DNA from: Microbacterium sp. MYb54
GTDB lineage: Bacteria; Actinomycetota; Actinomycetes; Actinomycetales; Microbacteriaceae
Reading direction: 5' to 3'
Length of the DNA: 64,000 nucleotides
Assembly: GCF_002979515.1 (NCBI RefSeq)
Contig: NZ_PCPA01000016.1
Location: forward strand, 1-64,000
A program made the translations under genes and the position numbers. This document shows, one piece after another, positions 38,980 through 48,198 of the stretch (positions are counted from its first letter, which is position 1; every line of letters begins with the position of its first letter). The notes below the pieces were generated by a model. The model was not told the DNA's origin. It saw nothing but the letters and a program-made list of their open reading frames with translations, and did not search any database.

Positions 38980-39026
38980 GGGAGCTGCTTCCTGCTCAGT
39001 GGAGATCGGGTGTCTGACGCGAGCAG

Positions 39027-39064
39027 ACGGTCTCCGGGATGCCGCGAGGCATCCCGGAGACCGT
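39027..39064 (-). terminator. Attenuator hairpin between pstS and pstC
   Basis: A perfect 17-base stem (39027-39043 with 39048-39064) and a GCGA tetraloop, starting 8 bases past the pstS stop. There is no U-run. It may protect pstS mRNA or stop part of the transcription, so that more binding protein than permease is made. Confidence 0.7.
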
Positions 39065-39071
39065 CACTGGC

Positions 39072-40178
39072 TCACTTGATGAGGTCGATCGCAGCCTGGG
39101 CCTGCGTGCGCAGGTCGTCCGAGATCGGAGCGCTGCCGGCGTTGGTCGCGGCGACGTCCTGGCCCTCTGCGCTGATCGCGGTGGTGAAGAACGCCTTGGT
39201 CAGTGCGGCGACGTTCTCGTCCTCGTACTCGGCGCAGCCGATGAGGTAGCTGACGAGCAGCACGGGGTACGCGCCGTCGGCGGTCGTGGTGCGGTCGATC
39301 GCGAAGGCGAGGTCGCCGTCGGTGCGGCCTTCCTCGATCTTCGACGCGTCGAGCGTTGCCGCAGCGCCCTCGGCCGAGTGCGGCACGAACTTGTCGCCGA
39401 CCTTGACGTTGACGGCCGAGAAGTCGGCGGCCTGCGAGGAGTCGATGTAGCCGATGAGGCCCTGTCCGCCCTTGACGGCGTTGGCGACGCCCGAAGTCTT
39501 CTCGGCGGACTCGCCGGCGAGGTCGGCCGGCCACTCCTCGACGCTGCCGGCGGTCCACACGTCACCCGCGGTCTGCGCGAGGTAGTCGGTGAAGTTGCCC
39601 GTGGTGCCCGACTTGTCGGAGCGGTGCACCGGCGTGATGGCGAGGTCGGGGAGCTTGGCGTCGGGGTTGTCCTTGGCGATCGCCGGGTCGTTCCAGTTGC
39701 TGATCTTGCCGGCGAAGATCGATGCGACCGTCTCGGCGTCGAGGTTCAGCTCGTCCACGCCGTCGAGCGAGAAGACGATGGCGATGGGCGAGACGTAGGC
39801 CGGGATCTCGATGAGGTCGGAGCCGTCGACGCACGCGCCGAAGCCGCCGGCTGCGATCTCGTCGGTCTTGAACGCGCGGTCGGAGCCGGCGAAGTTGACT
39901 GCGCCCTGCTGGAACGACTCGCGGCCGCCGCCCGAGCCCTGCGGGTCGTACTCGACCTGGGCGTCGGGGTTGGTCTTCTGGAACTCGGCGGTCCATGCCT
40001 GGATGGCGACCTGCTGCGAGGAGGCGCCGGCGCCGACCAGGGAGCCGCTGACGGCCGTGGAGCTGGAGGTGGGCTCGTCGGTGGAACCGGTGCCGCCTTC
40101 GTTCGCGGCACAGCCGGCGAGGGCGAGAGCGGCGACGGCGCCGATGGCGCCGATTCGTGCGATTCGGGAGATCTTCAC
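39072..40178 (-). CDS. pstS: Phosphate-binding lipoprotein PstS
   Basis: The 368 aa extracytoplasmic receptor of the Pst importer. The signal peptide ends at LALAGC, the lipid-anchoring cysteine. GAGASSQQVAIQAW and DPQGSGGGRESFQQGAV form the first phosphate loop region, and TPVHRSDKSGTTGNFTDYL the second. The GTG at 40178 is chosen because AAGGA lies about 6 bases upstream; a longer frame gives no signal peptide at its end. PHO-box-like repeats lie 66-106 bases upstream. Confidence 0.95.
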   Translation of the reverse strand: MKISRIARIGAIGAVAALALAGCAANEGGTGSTDEPTSSSTAVSGSLVGAGASSQQVAIQAWTAEFQKTNPDAQVEYDPQGSGGGRESFQQGAVNFAGSDRAFKTDEIAAGGFGACVDGSDLIEIPAYVSPIAIVFSLDGVDELNLDAETVASIFAGKISNWNDPAIAKDNPDAKLPDLAITPVHRSDKSGTTGNFTDYLAQTAGDVWTAGSVEEWPADLAGESAEKTSGVANAVKGGQGLIGYIDSSQAADFSAVNVKVGDKFVPHSAEGAAATLDASKIEEGRTDGDLAFAIDRTTTADGAYPVLLVSYLIGCAEYEDENVAALTKAFFTTAISAEGQDVAATNAGSAPISDDLRTQAQAAIDLIK

Positions 40179-40243
40179 TGTGGATCCTTCGATCTGGAAT
40201 GGGTGGGGCCCGGTGCAGGGCACACAGTGACGCTATGGGCGAC

Positions 40244-40284
40244 GGTTAACGAGACTCTCCCGAGCAGGTGAACGGCAGGTGAAC
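40244..40284 (-). promoter_or_regulatory. PHO-box-like direct repeats before pstS
   Basis: On the minus strand, two 11-base repeats GTTCACCTGC(C/T) are directly adjacent (40284-40274 and 40273-40263). They match the GTTCACC core of actinobacterial PhoP/RegX3 boxes. A third half-site GTTAACC is at 40250-40244. The plus-strand string GGTTAACGA-N6-CCC recurs before phoU at 49025. Confidence 0.75.
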
Positions 40285-40329
40285 GACGGGCGACTCTCTG
40301 GGGTGCTCCCGCGAGAAATCAAGGGTGCG

Positions 40330-41319
40330 TCAGACCTTGGGGATGTGCGTCTCGATCGCGATGATGCCGGATCCGGGGTTGGTGGCAGAGAGATGCACGA
40401 CCGAGAACGCCGCCGGTTCGAGGTCCGACGCACTGCTGAGATACGACCCCTGGATGGTCCCGGTGGCCAGCGCGATCTCCGAGAGCAGGCCGGGCAGTAC
40501 CGGGCCGTGGCTGCACAGCACGGTCGGCTTGCCGGCGCGGATGCGGCGGCCGACGACCGATCGCAGGTCGGACTCGCCGTCCTCCCACGCGTCCTGACTG
40601 ATCTTCTCGGTCTTCACGGGTTTGCGATCCAGCGCGCGCGCGAGAGGAGTGATCGTCTCGACGCAGCGCACGGCGTCACTCGTCACGATCCGGCGCACAC
40701 CGAAGGCACGCAGCGGTCCGACGATCGACTTCGCCTGCTTCCGTCCGCGTTCGGTGAGTGGCCGGGAGGCATCCGACCCGTCCCACTCCGAACGGGGCGT
40801 GGCCTTCGCATGCCGCAGCGCGATCACCGGGAAGGTGCGCAGCACGCCGTCGTCGACGAGGTTGGAGAAGAAGTCGAGGATCTCGAGGTCGACGGGGTAG
40901 CTCAGACGCGAACGTGCCTTCTTCACGCTGACCCATTCGAGCGCGGCGATCTCGCGGTTGGGGACGAACGTCGACTCCCGGATCGCGGCATCGGTGGCCT
41001 CAGCCGCCCAGTAGTGCACGACCTTCTGCTTCTGCGAGGCGAGGTGATAGCGGCTCACGCCCACCGACACTCCGAGCGAGACCCGGATGCCGGTCTCCTC
41101 GTGCACCTCCCGCACGGCCGTCTCCGCGAGCATCTCGCCGGGGTCGACCTTGCCCTTGGGGAGGGTGATGTCGCGGTACTTGGTGCGGTGGATCAGCAGG
41201 ATCCGCAGCTTGCCCTCCACGAGGCGCCACACGACGGCCCCCGCCGCGTACACCGCCTTGTCCGTCCACTTCGAGTTCGTCGTCGTGTCGGCGGGGAGCT
41301 GCAGCTGCCGAGTGTTCAT
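40330..41319 (-). CDS. mutT1: MutT1-like NUDIX hydrolase with histidine-phosphatase domain
   Basis: A 329 aa two-domain protein. The N-terminal NUDIX box is [20 protein letters not shown](T) near residues 55-75. The C-terminal RHG-type phosphatase domain carries [13 protein letters not shown] and a late [10 protein letters not shown]. In mycobacteria MutT1 cleans 8-oxo-dGTP and diadenosine or polyphosphate-type substrates and lies beside ppk, as here. The start overlaps the ppk stop by 4 bases, so it is coupled. Confidence 0.9.
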   Translation of the reverse strand: MNTRQLQLPADTTTNSKWTDKAVYAAGAVVWRLVEGKLRILLIHRTKYRDITLPKGKVDPGEMLAETAVREVHEETGIRVSLGVSVGVSRYHLASQKQKVVHYWAAEATDAAIRESTFVPNREIAALEWVSVKKARSRLSYPVDLEILDFFSNLVDDGVLRTFPVIALRHAKATPRSEWDGSDASRPLTERGRKQAKSIVGPLRAFGVRRIVTSDAVRCVETITPLARALDRKPVKTEKISQDAWEDGESDLRSVVGRRIRAGKPTVLCSHGPVLPGLLSEIALATGTIQGSYLSSASDLEPAAFSVVHLSATNPGSGIIAIETHIPKV

Positions 41320-43490
41320 CGAACGGCCCGTGCGCGACGGCGCCGCTGGATCAACCCCATGGTCTTATCCTGCAGGTCGATCAGTGGCTTGCCTTCCGCA
41401 TCGACGGCGTGGCGCTCCCAGACACCGCCGGCGCCGAGATGCCACGAGGTGGTTCCGGCATCCATCGCCAGGTCGAAGAAGGCCTCGAGCTCCTTGAGGT
41501 GTGCGGGGTCGGTGACGCGCACCAGGGCCTCGACACGGCGGTCGAGGTTGCGGTGCATCATGTCGGCGCTGCCGATGTACACCTGCGGGTCGCCGCCGTT
41601 CTCGAAGGCGAAGATGCGCGAGTGCTCCAGGTATCGACCGAGGATGCTGCGCACCGTGATGTTGTCGCTGATGCCGTCGAGGTCGGTGCGAAGGCTGCAG
41701 ATGCCCCGCACCCAGACGTCGACCTTCACTCCGGCCGCACTCGCACGATAGAGCGCGTCGATGATCTCCTCGTCGACCATCGAGTTCACCTTGATGCGGA
41801 TGTGCGCGGGGATCCCGGCCTCGGCATTCTTGCGTTCGGCGTCGATCTGTCGGACGAGGCCCTTGCGCAGGTGCAGGGGTGCGACCAGGAGGCGCTTGAA
41901 CTTCTTCTCGATCGCGTAGCCGCTGAGTTCGTTGAAGAGTCGCGTCAGGTCCTTGCCGACCTGCGCGTCGGCGGTGAACAGCCCGAAGTCCTCGTAGATG
42001 CGGCTGGTCTTCGGGTTGTAGTTGCCGGTACCAACGTGGGAGTAATGCTGCAGCTTGCCGTCCTCTTCGCGGATCACGAGTGCGAGCTTGCAGTGGGTCT
42101 TCAGGCCGACGAGGCCATAGACCACGTGCACGCCGGCCTTCTCGAGCTTGCGCGCCCAGACGATGTTGTTGGCCTCGTCGAAGCGGGCCTTGACCTCGAC
42201 GAGGGCCAGTACCTGCTTGCCCGCCTCCGCCGCGTCGATCAGAGCCTGCACGATGGGGCTGTCGCCGGAGGTGCGGTACAGGGTCTGCTTGATGGCGAGC
42301 ACGTGCGGGTCGCGCGCGGCCTGCTCGAGGAAGGCCTGCACGCTCGTGGTGAACGACTCGTACGGGTGGTGCACGAGCACATCCGACTTGCGGATCGCCT
42401 TGAAGATGTCGGCTCGAGTGCTCGATCCTGCCGGCTGGAAGGCCACGGCGGTGGTCGGCAGATGCGGCGGGTAGCGCAGGTCGGGGCGGTCGATGCGCGA
42501 CAGATCGAACAGGCCCCGCAGGTCGAGCGGCCCGGGGAGGCGGTAGACCTCCAGGTCGGTGATGTCGAGTTCGCGGACCAGCAGGTCCATCGTGACGTCG
42601 TCCATGTCGTCGGTGATCTCGAGGCGGATCGGCGGCCCGAAACGTCGGCGCAGGAGCTCGGCCTCGAGCGCCTGGATGAGGTTCTCGCTCTCGTCTTCCT
42701 CGATCTCGACGTCTTCGTTGCGGGTGAGGCGGAAGGCGTGGTGGTCGAGCACCTCCATGCCCGGGAACAGATCGCCCAGATGGTTGGCGATGAGCTCTTC
42801 CAGCCGCAGGAAGCGCTTGATCTCGCCGCCTCCCGGCACCTCGACGAACCGCGGGAGCATGGGCGGCACCTTGAGGCGTGCGAACTCCTGGCGACCGGTG
42901 CGGGCATTGCGGATGCGGATCGCGAGGTTCAGCGACAGGCCCGAGATGTAGGGGAACGGGTGTGCCGGGTCGACCGCGAGCGGCATGAGCACAGGGAAGA
43001 CCTGAGCTTGGAAGTACTCGGAGAGCGCCGAGCGCTCGCCGTCGGTGAGCTCGGACCAGTCGGTGATCTCGACGCCCGACTCTGCCAGGGCGGGACGCAC
43101 CAGCGAGATCCAGGCATCCGCGTGGCGCAGTTGCAGCGCGTGGGCCTCGCGGGAGATGTCGGCGAGCGCGTCGACGGGGGAGCGGCCGATGTTGGTCGGC
43201 ACCGCGAGCCCGGTCATGATGCGACGTTTGAGGCCGGCGACGCGCACCATGAAGAACTCGTCGAGGTTGCTCGCGAAGATCGCCAGGAAGTTGGCGCGTT
43301 CGAGTTCGGGCAGTGACGGATCCTCCGCGAGCTCCAGCACACGCTGGTTGAAAGCGAGCCAGCTGAGCTCGCGATCCAGGTAGCGGTGGTCGGGGAGCAG
43401 GGAGTCGGGCGACTCGATGGCGTCGAAGTCGTCGTCTTCGGCGTCACCGAGGCCGGCGTCGGCGAGTGCGGGATCGATCATGGGGTACAT
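41316..43490 (-). CDS. ppk1: Polyphosphate kinase PPK1
   Basis: Makes polyphosphate from the ATP gamma-phosphate through an autophosphorylated histidine. The 724 aa length fits. [18 protein letters not shown] near residues 38-55, the catalytic region [19 protein letters not shown] containing the phosphorylated His, and the PLD-like [18 protein letters not shown] are clear. It is the first gene of a ppk-mutT1 pair. A PHO-box-like repeat just upstream (43504-43525) suggests phosphate control. Confidence 0.96.
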   Translation of the reverse strand: MYPMIDPALADAGLGDAEDDDFDAIESPDSLLPDHRYLDRELSWLAFNQRVLELAEDPSLPELERANFLAIFASNLDEFFMVRVAGLKRRIMTGLAVPTNIGRSPVDALADISREAHALQLRHADAWISLVRPALAESGVEITDWSELTDGERSALSEYFQAQVFPVLMPLAVDPAHPFPYISGLSLNLAIRIRNARTGRQEFARLKVPPMLPRFVEVPGGGEIKRFLRLEELIANHLGDLFPGMEVLDHHAFRLTRNEDVEIEEDESENLIQALEAELLRRRFGPPIRLEITDDMDDVTMDLLVRELDITDLEVYRLPGPLDLRGLFDLSRIDRPDLRYPPHLPTTAVAFQPAGSSTRADIFKAIRKSDVLVHHPYESFTTSVQAFLEQAARDPHVLAIKQTLYRTSGDSPIVQALIDAAEAGKQVLALVEVKARFDEANNIVWARKLEKAGVHVVYGLVGLKTHCKLALVIREEDGKLQHYSHVGTGNYNPKTSRIYEDFGLFTADAQVGKDLTRLFNELSGYAIEKKFKRLLVAPLHLRKGLVRQIDAERKNAEAGIPAHIRIKVNSMVDEEIIDALYRASAAGVKVDVWVRGICSLRTDLDGISDNITVRSILGRYLEHSRIFAFENGGDPQVYIGSADMMHRNLDRRVEALVRVTDPAHLKELEAFFDLAMDAGTTSWHLGAGGVWERHAVDAEGKPLIDLQDKTMGLIQRRRRARAVR

Positions 43491-43503
43491 CTAATCACCG
43501 TGA

Positions 43504-43525
43504 GGTGACGCGTGTGTGAACGGAG
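43504..43525 (-). promoter_or_regulatory. Possible PHO box before ppk1
   Basis: Two adjacent 11-base units on the plus strand, GGTGACGCGTG and TGTGAACGGAG, resemble inverted GTTCACC units. They end 14 bases upstream of the ppk1 start codon. The match is weaker than at pstS. Confidence 0.35.
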
Positions 43526-43532
43526 ACGATCG

Positions 43533-44222
43533 TCACCCGGCGTTGACGAGACTCTCGTCCTCGTTGACGTTGAAGCGGTAGCCGACGTTGCGCACCGTGC
43601 CGATGATCTGCTCCTGGTCGCCGAGCTTCGCTCTGAGCCTTCGCACATGCACGTCGACGGTGCGGGTGCCACCGAAGTAGTCGTAACCCCAGACCTCGCT
43701 GAGCAGCTGCTCGCGCGTGAACACGCGAGCAGGGTGGGTGGCCAGGAAATGCAGCAGCTGGAATTCCTTATAGGTGAGATCCAGGGCTCTGCCGCGCAAC
43801 TTCGCCGAGTACGACTGCTCGTCGATCGTGACGCCGGACGCCTGCACCCGCGCGGGTTCGGCGACCTCGTCGCGGCGGGCCAGTGCGAGGCGGAGCCGGG
43901 CATCGATCTCGGCCGGTCCCGCGGTGGCGAGGAGGACGTCATCGATCCCCCAGTCGCCGGACAGTGCACTCATGCCGCCTTCTGTGACCACCAGCAGCAG
44001 AGGTGCGTCCTGGCCGGCCGTTCGCAGCAGGCGGCACAGCGACTTCGCAGCGACGAGGTCATGACGGCCGTCGACGATCACGACGTCGTAGTCCGGGGCG
44101 CTGACCAGCTGTGCCGGCTCCGCCGGGATCTGGCGAGCACGATGGCTCAGCAACTCAAGGGCGGGCAGCACCTGCTCCGAGAGCGAAGCGTTGGTAAGTA
44201 CCAGCACCTGGGCCACGCGCAC
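43533..44222 (-). CDS. glnR: GlnR-type orphan response regulator of nitrogen metabolism
   Basis: A 229 aa OmpR-fold protein. The receiver-like domain has the GlnR pattern [24 protein letters not shown] (D51) and [22 protein letters not shown]. The DNA-binding winged helix contains [25 protein letters not shown] and [17 protein letters not shown]. GlnR has no cognate kinase, and the acidic phosphorylation pocket is incomplete. It activates glnA, amtB and related genes in other actinobacteria. It lies immediately upstream of ppk1 on the same strand, 42 bases apart. Confidence 0.9.
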   Translation of the reverse strand: MRVAQVLVLTNASLSEQVLPALELLSHRARQIPAEPAQLVSAPDYDVVIVDGRHDLVAAKSLCRLLRTAGQDAPLLLVVTEGGMSALSGDWGIDDVLLATAGPAEIDARLRLALARRDEVAEPARVQASGVTIDEQSYSAKLRGRALDLTYKEFQLLHFLATHPARVFTREQLLSEVWGYDYFGGTRTVDVHVRRLRAKLGDQEQIIGTVRNVGYRFNVNEDESLVNAG

Positions 44223-44288
44223 TCCTCACCGACGCGGATCGACGCCGTGCCGCCATGATACCGGGAGCGGATGCGCAACAATGGTGAC

Positions 44289-44579
44289 ATGACGGATCCA
44301 GCACTCGCACCACGCAACGCGTTCGTCGGTGTGGCCGGCGTGTGGGTCGCGGCGTTCGTCGCGACCGTCGCGATCGGCATCTTCGTTCCGGAGGAATGGC
44401 GCGTTCCGTGGCTGCTGGTGGGCTTCGGGGGTGCGGTGCTGCTGTCGTTCGCCGTGCAGCTCCGGTACGGGCGCACGCAGGGCTTCATCTTCCGGGTGGC
44501 CGGCAGCGTGATCGGCGCCCTGCTGCTGATGGGGCTCGTCTCGATCGGTTTCGGCCTCGCGGCGCTGATCCCGACCTGA
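44289..44579 (+). CDS. Small membrane protein of unknown function
   Basis: A 96 aa protein with about three hydrophobic helices (AFVGVAGVWVAAFVATVAIG, VPWLLVGFGGAVLLSFAVQL, VAGSVIGALLLMGLVSIGFG). It belongs to no family I can name. It is divergent from glnR with 66 bases between starts. The ATG at 44289 is preferred over the one at 44271. Confidence 0.75.
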   Translation: MTDPALAPRNAFVGVAGVWVAAFVATVAIGIFVPEEWRVPWLLVGFGGAVLLSFAVQLRYGRTQGFIFRVAGSVIGALLLMGLVSIGFGLAALIPT

Positions 44580-44608
44580 GTGCGGCATGGCGCGGTAAGG
44601 TGGAGCAC

Positions 44609-44722
44609 ATGGACCTCATGGCGCTCGAAATGTTCTTCATCGGCCTGCTGGGCCTCGCGAGCCTCGCTATCGTCTTCGTCTCGGCAGTGGTGCTGCGCAA
44701 CCTCTTCCGCGGCCAGCGCTGA
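44609..44722 (+). CDS. Very short membrane peptide (37 aa)
   Basis: The product MDLMALEMFFIGLLGLASLA continues as a single hydrophobic helix and ends in a basic tail RNLFRGQR. Its ATG follows TAAGGTGGAG, which could serve as both -10 and ribosome binding site. The stop is 7 bases before the next gene's start, as in a translational unit. It is too short for most gene finders, and coding is inferred from the clean helix-plus-basic-tail design. Confidence 0.5.
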   Translation: MDLMALEMFFIGLLGLASLAIVFVSAVVLRNLFRGQR

Positions 44723-44729
44723 CGCGATC

Positions 44730-45332
44730 GTGCTCGAACTGCCCGTCGACCTTCCGGCCGATCTCGTCCCCTTCGCCTGGCTGATCGGCGTCTGGGAGGG
44801 CACCGGCGTCATCGACTATCCCGTCGGCGATGAGCGCCTGCAGGGCGAGTTCACGCACCGGGTCAGCTTCAGCCATGACGGCGGCCCCTTCCTGAACTAC
44901 TCGGGCACCGCGACGTTCCTCTCCGAAGACGGTGCCCCGGCTGCGGCGCTGCTCGCCGAGACCGGCTTCTGGCGGCTCGCGCGCCCGGCGACGCAAGCGG
45001 ATCCCGGTCCGGCACTGCTCCCGCCCACCGGGCCTGCAGTCGCGCGCACGGTCGACGATGTCGAGGAGCTCCGCGCTCCGAGTGGCGGATTCCCGATCGA
45101 GGTCTCGCTCGCGCACTCCGACGGTGCCCTCGAGCTCTACATCGGCGAGATCAACGGTCCGCGCATCGATATCGGCTCCGACGCCGTCGTGCGCAGCGCC
45201 GGCGCCAAGGTGCACACGGCTTCGTCGCGCATGTACGGGCTCGTCGACGGTCACCTGCTGTGGGCGTGGGACATCGCCGCCCTCGGCACCCCGCTGCGCT
45301 CGCACGCCTCGGCGCGGCTGGCAAAGGTCTGA
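44730..45332 (+). CDS. FABP-like / nitrobindin (DUF1794) protein
   Basis: A 200 aa beta-barrel heme-binding type protein. LVPFAWLIGVWEGTGVIDYP near the N-terminus is the family signature. Later come FLNYSGTATFLSED, ETGFWRLARP and the C-terminal conserved KVHTASSRMYGLVDGHLLWAWD. Nitrobindins bind ferric heme and can scavenge peroxynitrite. The start is the GTG at 44730, 7 bases after the small peptide gene. The YgfZ gene follows 1 base after its stop. Confidence 0.87.
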   Translation: MLELPVDLPADLVPFAWLIGVWEGTGVIDYPVGDERLQGEFTHRVSFSHDGGPFLNYSGTATFLSEDGAPAAALLAETGFWRLARPATQADPGPALLPPTGPAVARTVDDVEELRAPSGGFPIEVSLAHSDGALELYIGEINGPRIDIGSDAVVRSAGAKVHTASSRMYGLVDGHLLWAWDIAALGTPLRSHASARLAKV

Positions 45333-45333
45333 C

Positions 45334-46458
45334 ATGACCCGCTTCAGCCAGATCGACGGCGTCGTCTCCGACGGCGACCTGATCATGCACTTCGGCGACG
45401 CCTTCCGCGAGCAGCGACGTCTCGCCGATGGCGCAGCTCTCGCCCCCCTCGGCGATCGCACCGTGATCGAGGTCGCGGGCCCCGAGCGACTGACCTGGCT
45501 CGACTCGATCACCTCGCAGGCGGTGGGGCATCTGGCTCCCGGAGAGAGCACCGAACTCCTGGTGCTCGACCCACAGGGCCGCGTCGAACACGCAGCCGGT
45601 GTCCTCGACGACGGTGCGTCGACCTGGCTCATCGCAGACGCCGGCGACGCCGAGGCGCTCGCCGGTTGGCTGACCCGGATGAAGTTCCGCACCCAGGCCA
45701 CGGTCGGCATTCGATCAGACCTCATGCTGGTCGGTTACATCGATGGCGGAACCGTCGCGTCAGCAGCATCCGCTGCGCCCTTCGCACCGAACGGCCTGCC
45801 CCTCGTCTGGGCCGACCCCTGGCAGCGGATCAGCGTCGGAGGACACCAGTACTCCGAGGTCGCCGAGCATCCTGCCGCTGACTTCGCCTGGCGGGTCGCG
45901 ATCCTGACCGATGAAGCGGCGGATGCGCTCGCCGCTTCGCTCGATCGCGATGCGCTGGCGGGTCTGCTCGCCGCCGAGGCGCTGCGCGTGGCCGCCTGGC
46001 GCCCTCGTTGGACGACAGAGGTCGATGAGCGCTCCCTGCCGCACGAGTCCGACTGGATCCGCAGCGCGGTGCACCTGAACAAGGGGTGCTACCGCGGGCA
46101 GGAGACCGTCGCCAAGGTGCACAACCTCGGGCACCCTCCGCGCCGTCTCGCCGCGCTCCACCTCGACGGCAGCGATGCGGTCCTGCCGGAGCCCGGTGCT
46201 CCGGTCTTCGCCGGCGACGACGAGGTCGGACACCTCACCTCGGTGGCGCGTCATCATGAAGATGGTCCGATCGCCCTCGCGATCCTCTCCCGACGCGCTC
46301 CGATCGGCGACCTCGTGGTGCGCGCCGACGGCATCGACATCGCCGCATCCCAGCAGGTGATCGTGCCGGCAGATGCCGGTGCCACCGCCGATATCCCGCG
46401 CCTCACGCGTCTTTCGCGGCGTCCCTCGGCGCCAGACCCCCGCAGCGCCGGCAACTGA
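45334..46458 (+). CDS. YgfZ/GcvT-domain folate-binding protein
   Basis: A 374 aa protein related to the T-protein fold, which binds tetrahydrofolate and assists repair or assembly of some Fe-S enzymes. The signature is KGCYRGQETVAKVHNLG at about residue 249, where the Cys is the conserved one. WLDSITSQAVGHLAPGES lies in the N-terminal half. It starts 1 base after the nitrobindin stop, so it is cotranscribed. Its stop falls in a short tandem repeat. Confidence 0.88.
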   Translation: MTRFSQIDGVVSDGDLIMHFGDAFREQRRLADGAALAPLGDRTVIEVAGPERLTWLDSITSQAVGHLAPGESTELLVLDPQGRVEHAAGVLDDGASTWLIADAGDAEALAGWLTRMKFRTQATVGIRSDLMLVGYIDGGTVASAASAAPFAPNGLPLVWADPWQRISVGGHQYSEVAEHPAADFAWRVAILTDEAADALAASLDRDALAGLLAAEALRVAAWRPRWTTEVDERSLPHESDWIRSAVHLNKGCYRGQETVAKVHNLGHPPRRLAALHLDGSDAVLPEPGAPVFAGDDEVGHLTSVARHHEDGPIALAILSRRAPIGDLVVRADGIDIAASQQVIVPADAGATADIPRLTRLSRRPSAPDPRSAGN

Positions 46459-46501
46459 GGCAATCGGCCGCTGAGCTCGATCGGCAGCTGAGCTCAATCG
46501 G
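46452..46501. repeat. Three tandem copies of a 16-17 base unit
   Basis: The copies are at 46452-46467 (diverged), 46468-46484 and 46485-46501. The latter two share C(C/A)GCTGAGCTC(G/A)ATCGG and differ at two positions. The first copy holds the ygfZ stop and the last runs over the methyltransferase stop. Recent slippage at the join of two convergent genes is the simplest reading. Confidence 0.7.
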
Positions 46502-47321
46502 TGCGGGGCGCGACAGCCGCCCAGGGAAGCGTGACCTCACCCAGACGCCAGCGAGTGCGTCCGCCGAGCACCGGCCACCCCTGATCGCGAAGAGCCGCCA
46601 CTGCGGCCAGGAAGCGCTGAGTGGCACCGAACGTCGACAGCGGCGCCGCACGATCCCACTCGCGGTCGAAGTCGACCAGCAGCGCGTGGATACGCTCGCC
46701 GGCGACGTTCCGATGGATCAGCGCTTTCGGCAGGCGTTCCGCGACGATGCTCGGACGCTCGAGATCGGCGAGGCGGAGCGAGATGGTGAAGCGCAGCGGC
46801 GAGGCCTGCGCATCGACGTCGATCCAGCTCGCGACCCGACCGATCTCGTCGCAGGTCCCCTCGAACAGCAGGCCACCCGGTGCCAGCCGGGCGGCCATGC
46901 GCGACCAGGCATCCGGAACGTCCTTCTCGTCATACTGGCGCAGCACGTTCATCGCGCGGATCACCGCGGCCCGCCGCCCGTCGGGGAGCGGCACCTCGAA
47001 TCCTCCGCGGGCGAACGAGACCGGAAGGTCGGAAGCGAAGGACGTTCGCCCCGCACGCACCTCAGCCAGTTGGGTGTCGGCGGTTGTGACGCGCGCCGGG
47101 TCGATCTCCAGACCGCGCACCTCGACGTCGCCGCGCACCCGTACAAGTCGTGTCGCGAGCTCGAAGGCGGTCACACCGCTCGCCCCGTATCCGAGGTCGA
47201 TGACCAGGGGATCGGATGCTCGGCGCAGGGCATCGCTCGCGGCGATCCAGCGATCGTTGCGCCGCAGCCGGTTCGTCCCCGTGGTGCCGCGGGTCGGCCG
47301 ACCGAGGGGAGATGACGCCAT
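46494..47321 (-). CDS. Class I SAM-dependent methyltransferase-like protein
   Basis: A 275 aa protein. The SAM-binding loop is VIDLGYGASGVTAFELATRL at about residues 38-57. It is followed by an acidic strand end EVRGLEIDPARV and later AAVIRAMNVLRQYD. The substrate is unknown. It is convergent with ygfZ and divergent from gpmA (59 bases between starts). Confidence 0.8.
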   Translation of the reverse strand: MASSPLGRPTRGTTGTNRLRRNDRWIAASDALRRASDPLVIDLGYGASGVTAFELATRLVRVRGDVEVRGLEIDPARVTTADTQLAEVRAGRTSFASDLPVSFARGGFEVPLPDGRRAAVIRAMNVLRQYDEKDVPDAWSRMAARLAPGGLLFEGTCDEIGRVASWIDVDAQASPLRFTISLRLADLERPSIVAERLPKALIHRNVAGERIHALLVDFDREWDRAAPLSTFGATQRFLAAVAALRDQGWPVLGGRTRWRLGEVTLPWAAVAPRTD

Positions 47322-47380
47322 GTCTCCATCCTCCCAGCATCCGACTCTGGCTCCGTGCCCTGGGCGGATAAACTGACGGC

Positions 47381-48130
47381 ATGACTGCGACGCGCACCCT
47401 CATCCTGCTCCGCCACGGCCGGAGCGAGTGGAACGAACTGAACCTGTTCACCGGTTGGGTGGACGTCCGCCTCAACGAGCAGGGCGAGAAGGAGGCCCGC
47501 CGTGGTGGCGAGCTGCTGGCAGAGTCCGGCATCCTGCCCGACGTGCTGCACACCTCGCTGCTGAGCCGCGCGATCCAGACGGCGAACATCGCCCTGGACG
47601 CCGCCGACCGGCTGTGGATTCCGGTGACCCGCTCCTGGCGGCTCAACGAGCGTCACTACGGTGCGCTCCAGGGCAAGGACAAGGCGCAGACGCTCGAGGA
47701 GTTCGGTCCGGAGCAGTTCCAGCTCTGGCGTCGCTCGTTCGACGTGCCGCCGCCCGTGCTCGACGATGAGAGCGAGTTCAGCCAGGTGAACGACGTCCGT
47801 TACGCGGACATCGACGGCGAGGTGCCGCGCACCGAGTCCCTCAAGCTCGTCATCGACCGCCTGCTGCCCTACTGGGAGAGCGCGATCGTTCCCGACCTCG
47901 ATGCCGGCAAGACGGTCCTCGTCACGGCGCACGGCAACTCGCTGCGCGGTCTCGTGAAGCACCTCGAGGGCATCAGCGACGACGACATCGCCGAGCTCAA
48001 CATCCCCACGGGCATCCCGCTGATCTACGAGCTGGATGAGAACAACGTGCCCACCGGCCCCGGCCGCTACCTCGACCCGGAGGCCGCTGCTGCCGGCGCC
48101 GCCGCAGTCGCTGCCCAGGGCAAGAAGTAA
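47381..48130 (+). CDS. gpmA: Phosphoglycerate mutase, 2,3-BPG-dependent
   Basis: Interconverts 3- and 2-phosphoglycerate in glycolysis and gluconeogenesis. The product is 249 aa. [20 protein letters not shown] contains the phospho-accepting His (about residue 13). [19 protein letters not shown] and [17 protein letters not shown] complete the active site. The ATG lies exactly 6 bases after TAAACT (47369-47374), a leaderless layout. It lies beside phoU and senX3-regX3 as in mycobacteria. Confidence 0.96.
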   Translation: MTATRTLILLRHGRSEWNELNLFTGWVDVRLNEQGEKEARRGGELLAESGILPDVLHTSLLSRAIQTANIALDAADRLWIPVTRSWRLNERHYGALQGKDKAQTLEEFGPEQFQLWRRSFDVPPPVLDDESEFSQVNDVRYADIDGEVPRTESLKLVIDRLLPYWESAIVPDLDAGKTVLVTAHGNSLRGLVKHLEGISDDDIAELNIPTGIPLIYELDENNVPTGPGRYLDPEAAAAGAAAVAAQGKK

Positions 48131-48148
48131 GAGCTTCCGCTCGAACGG

Positions 48149-48182
48149 AGAAGCCCCCGATGCGCTCGCATCGGGGGCTTCT
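48149..48182 (+). terminator. Bidirectional terminator between gpmA and phoU
   Basis: A perfect 15-base stem (48149-48163 with 48168-48182) with a GCTC loop and a short T-rich end on each strand. It separates two convergent genes. Confidence 0.85.
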
Positions 48183-48198
48183 GCATTCGTGCTGCGGG

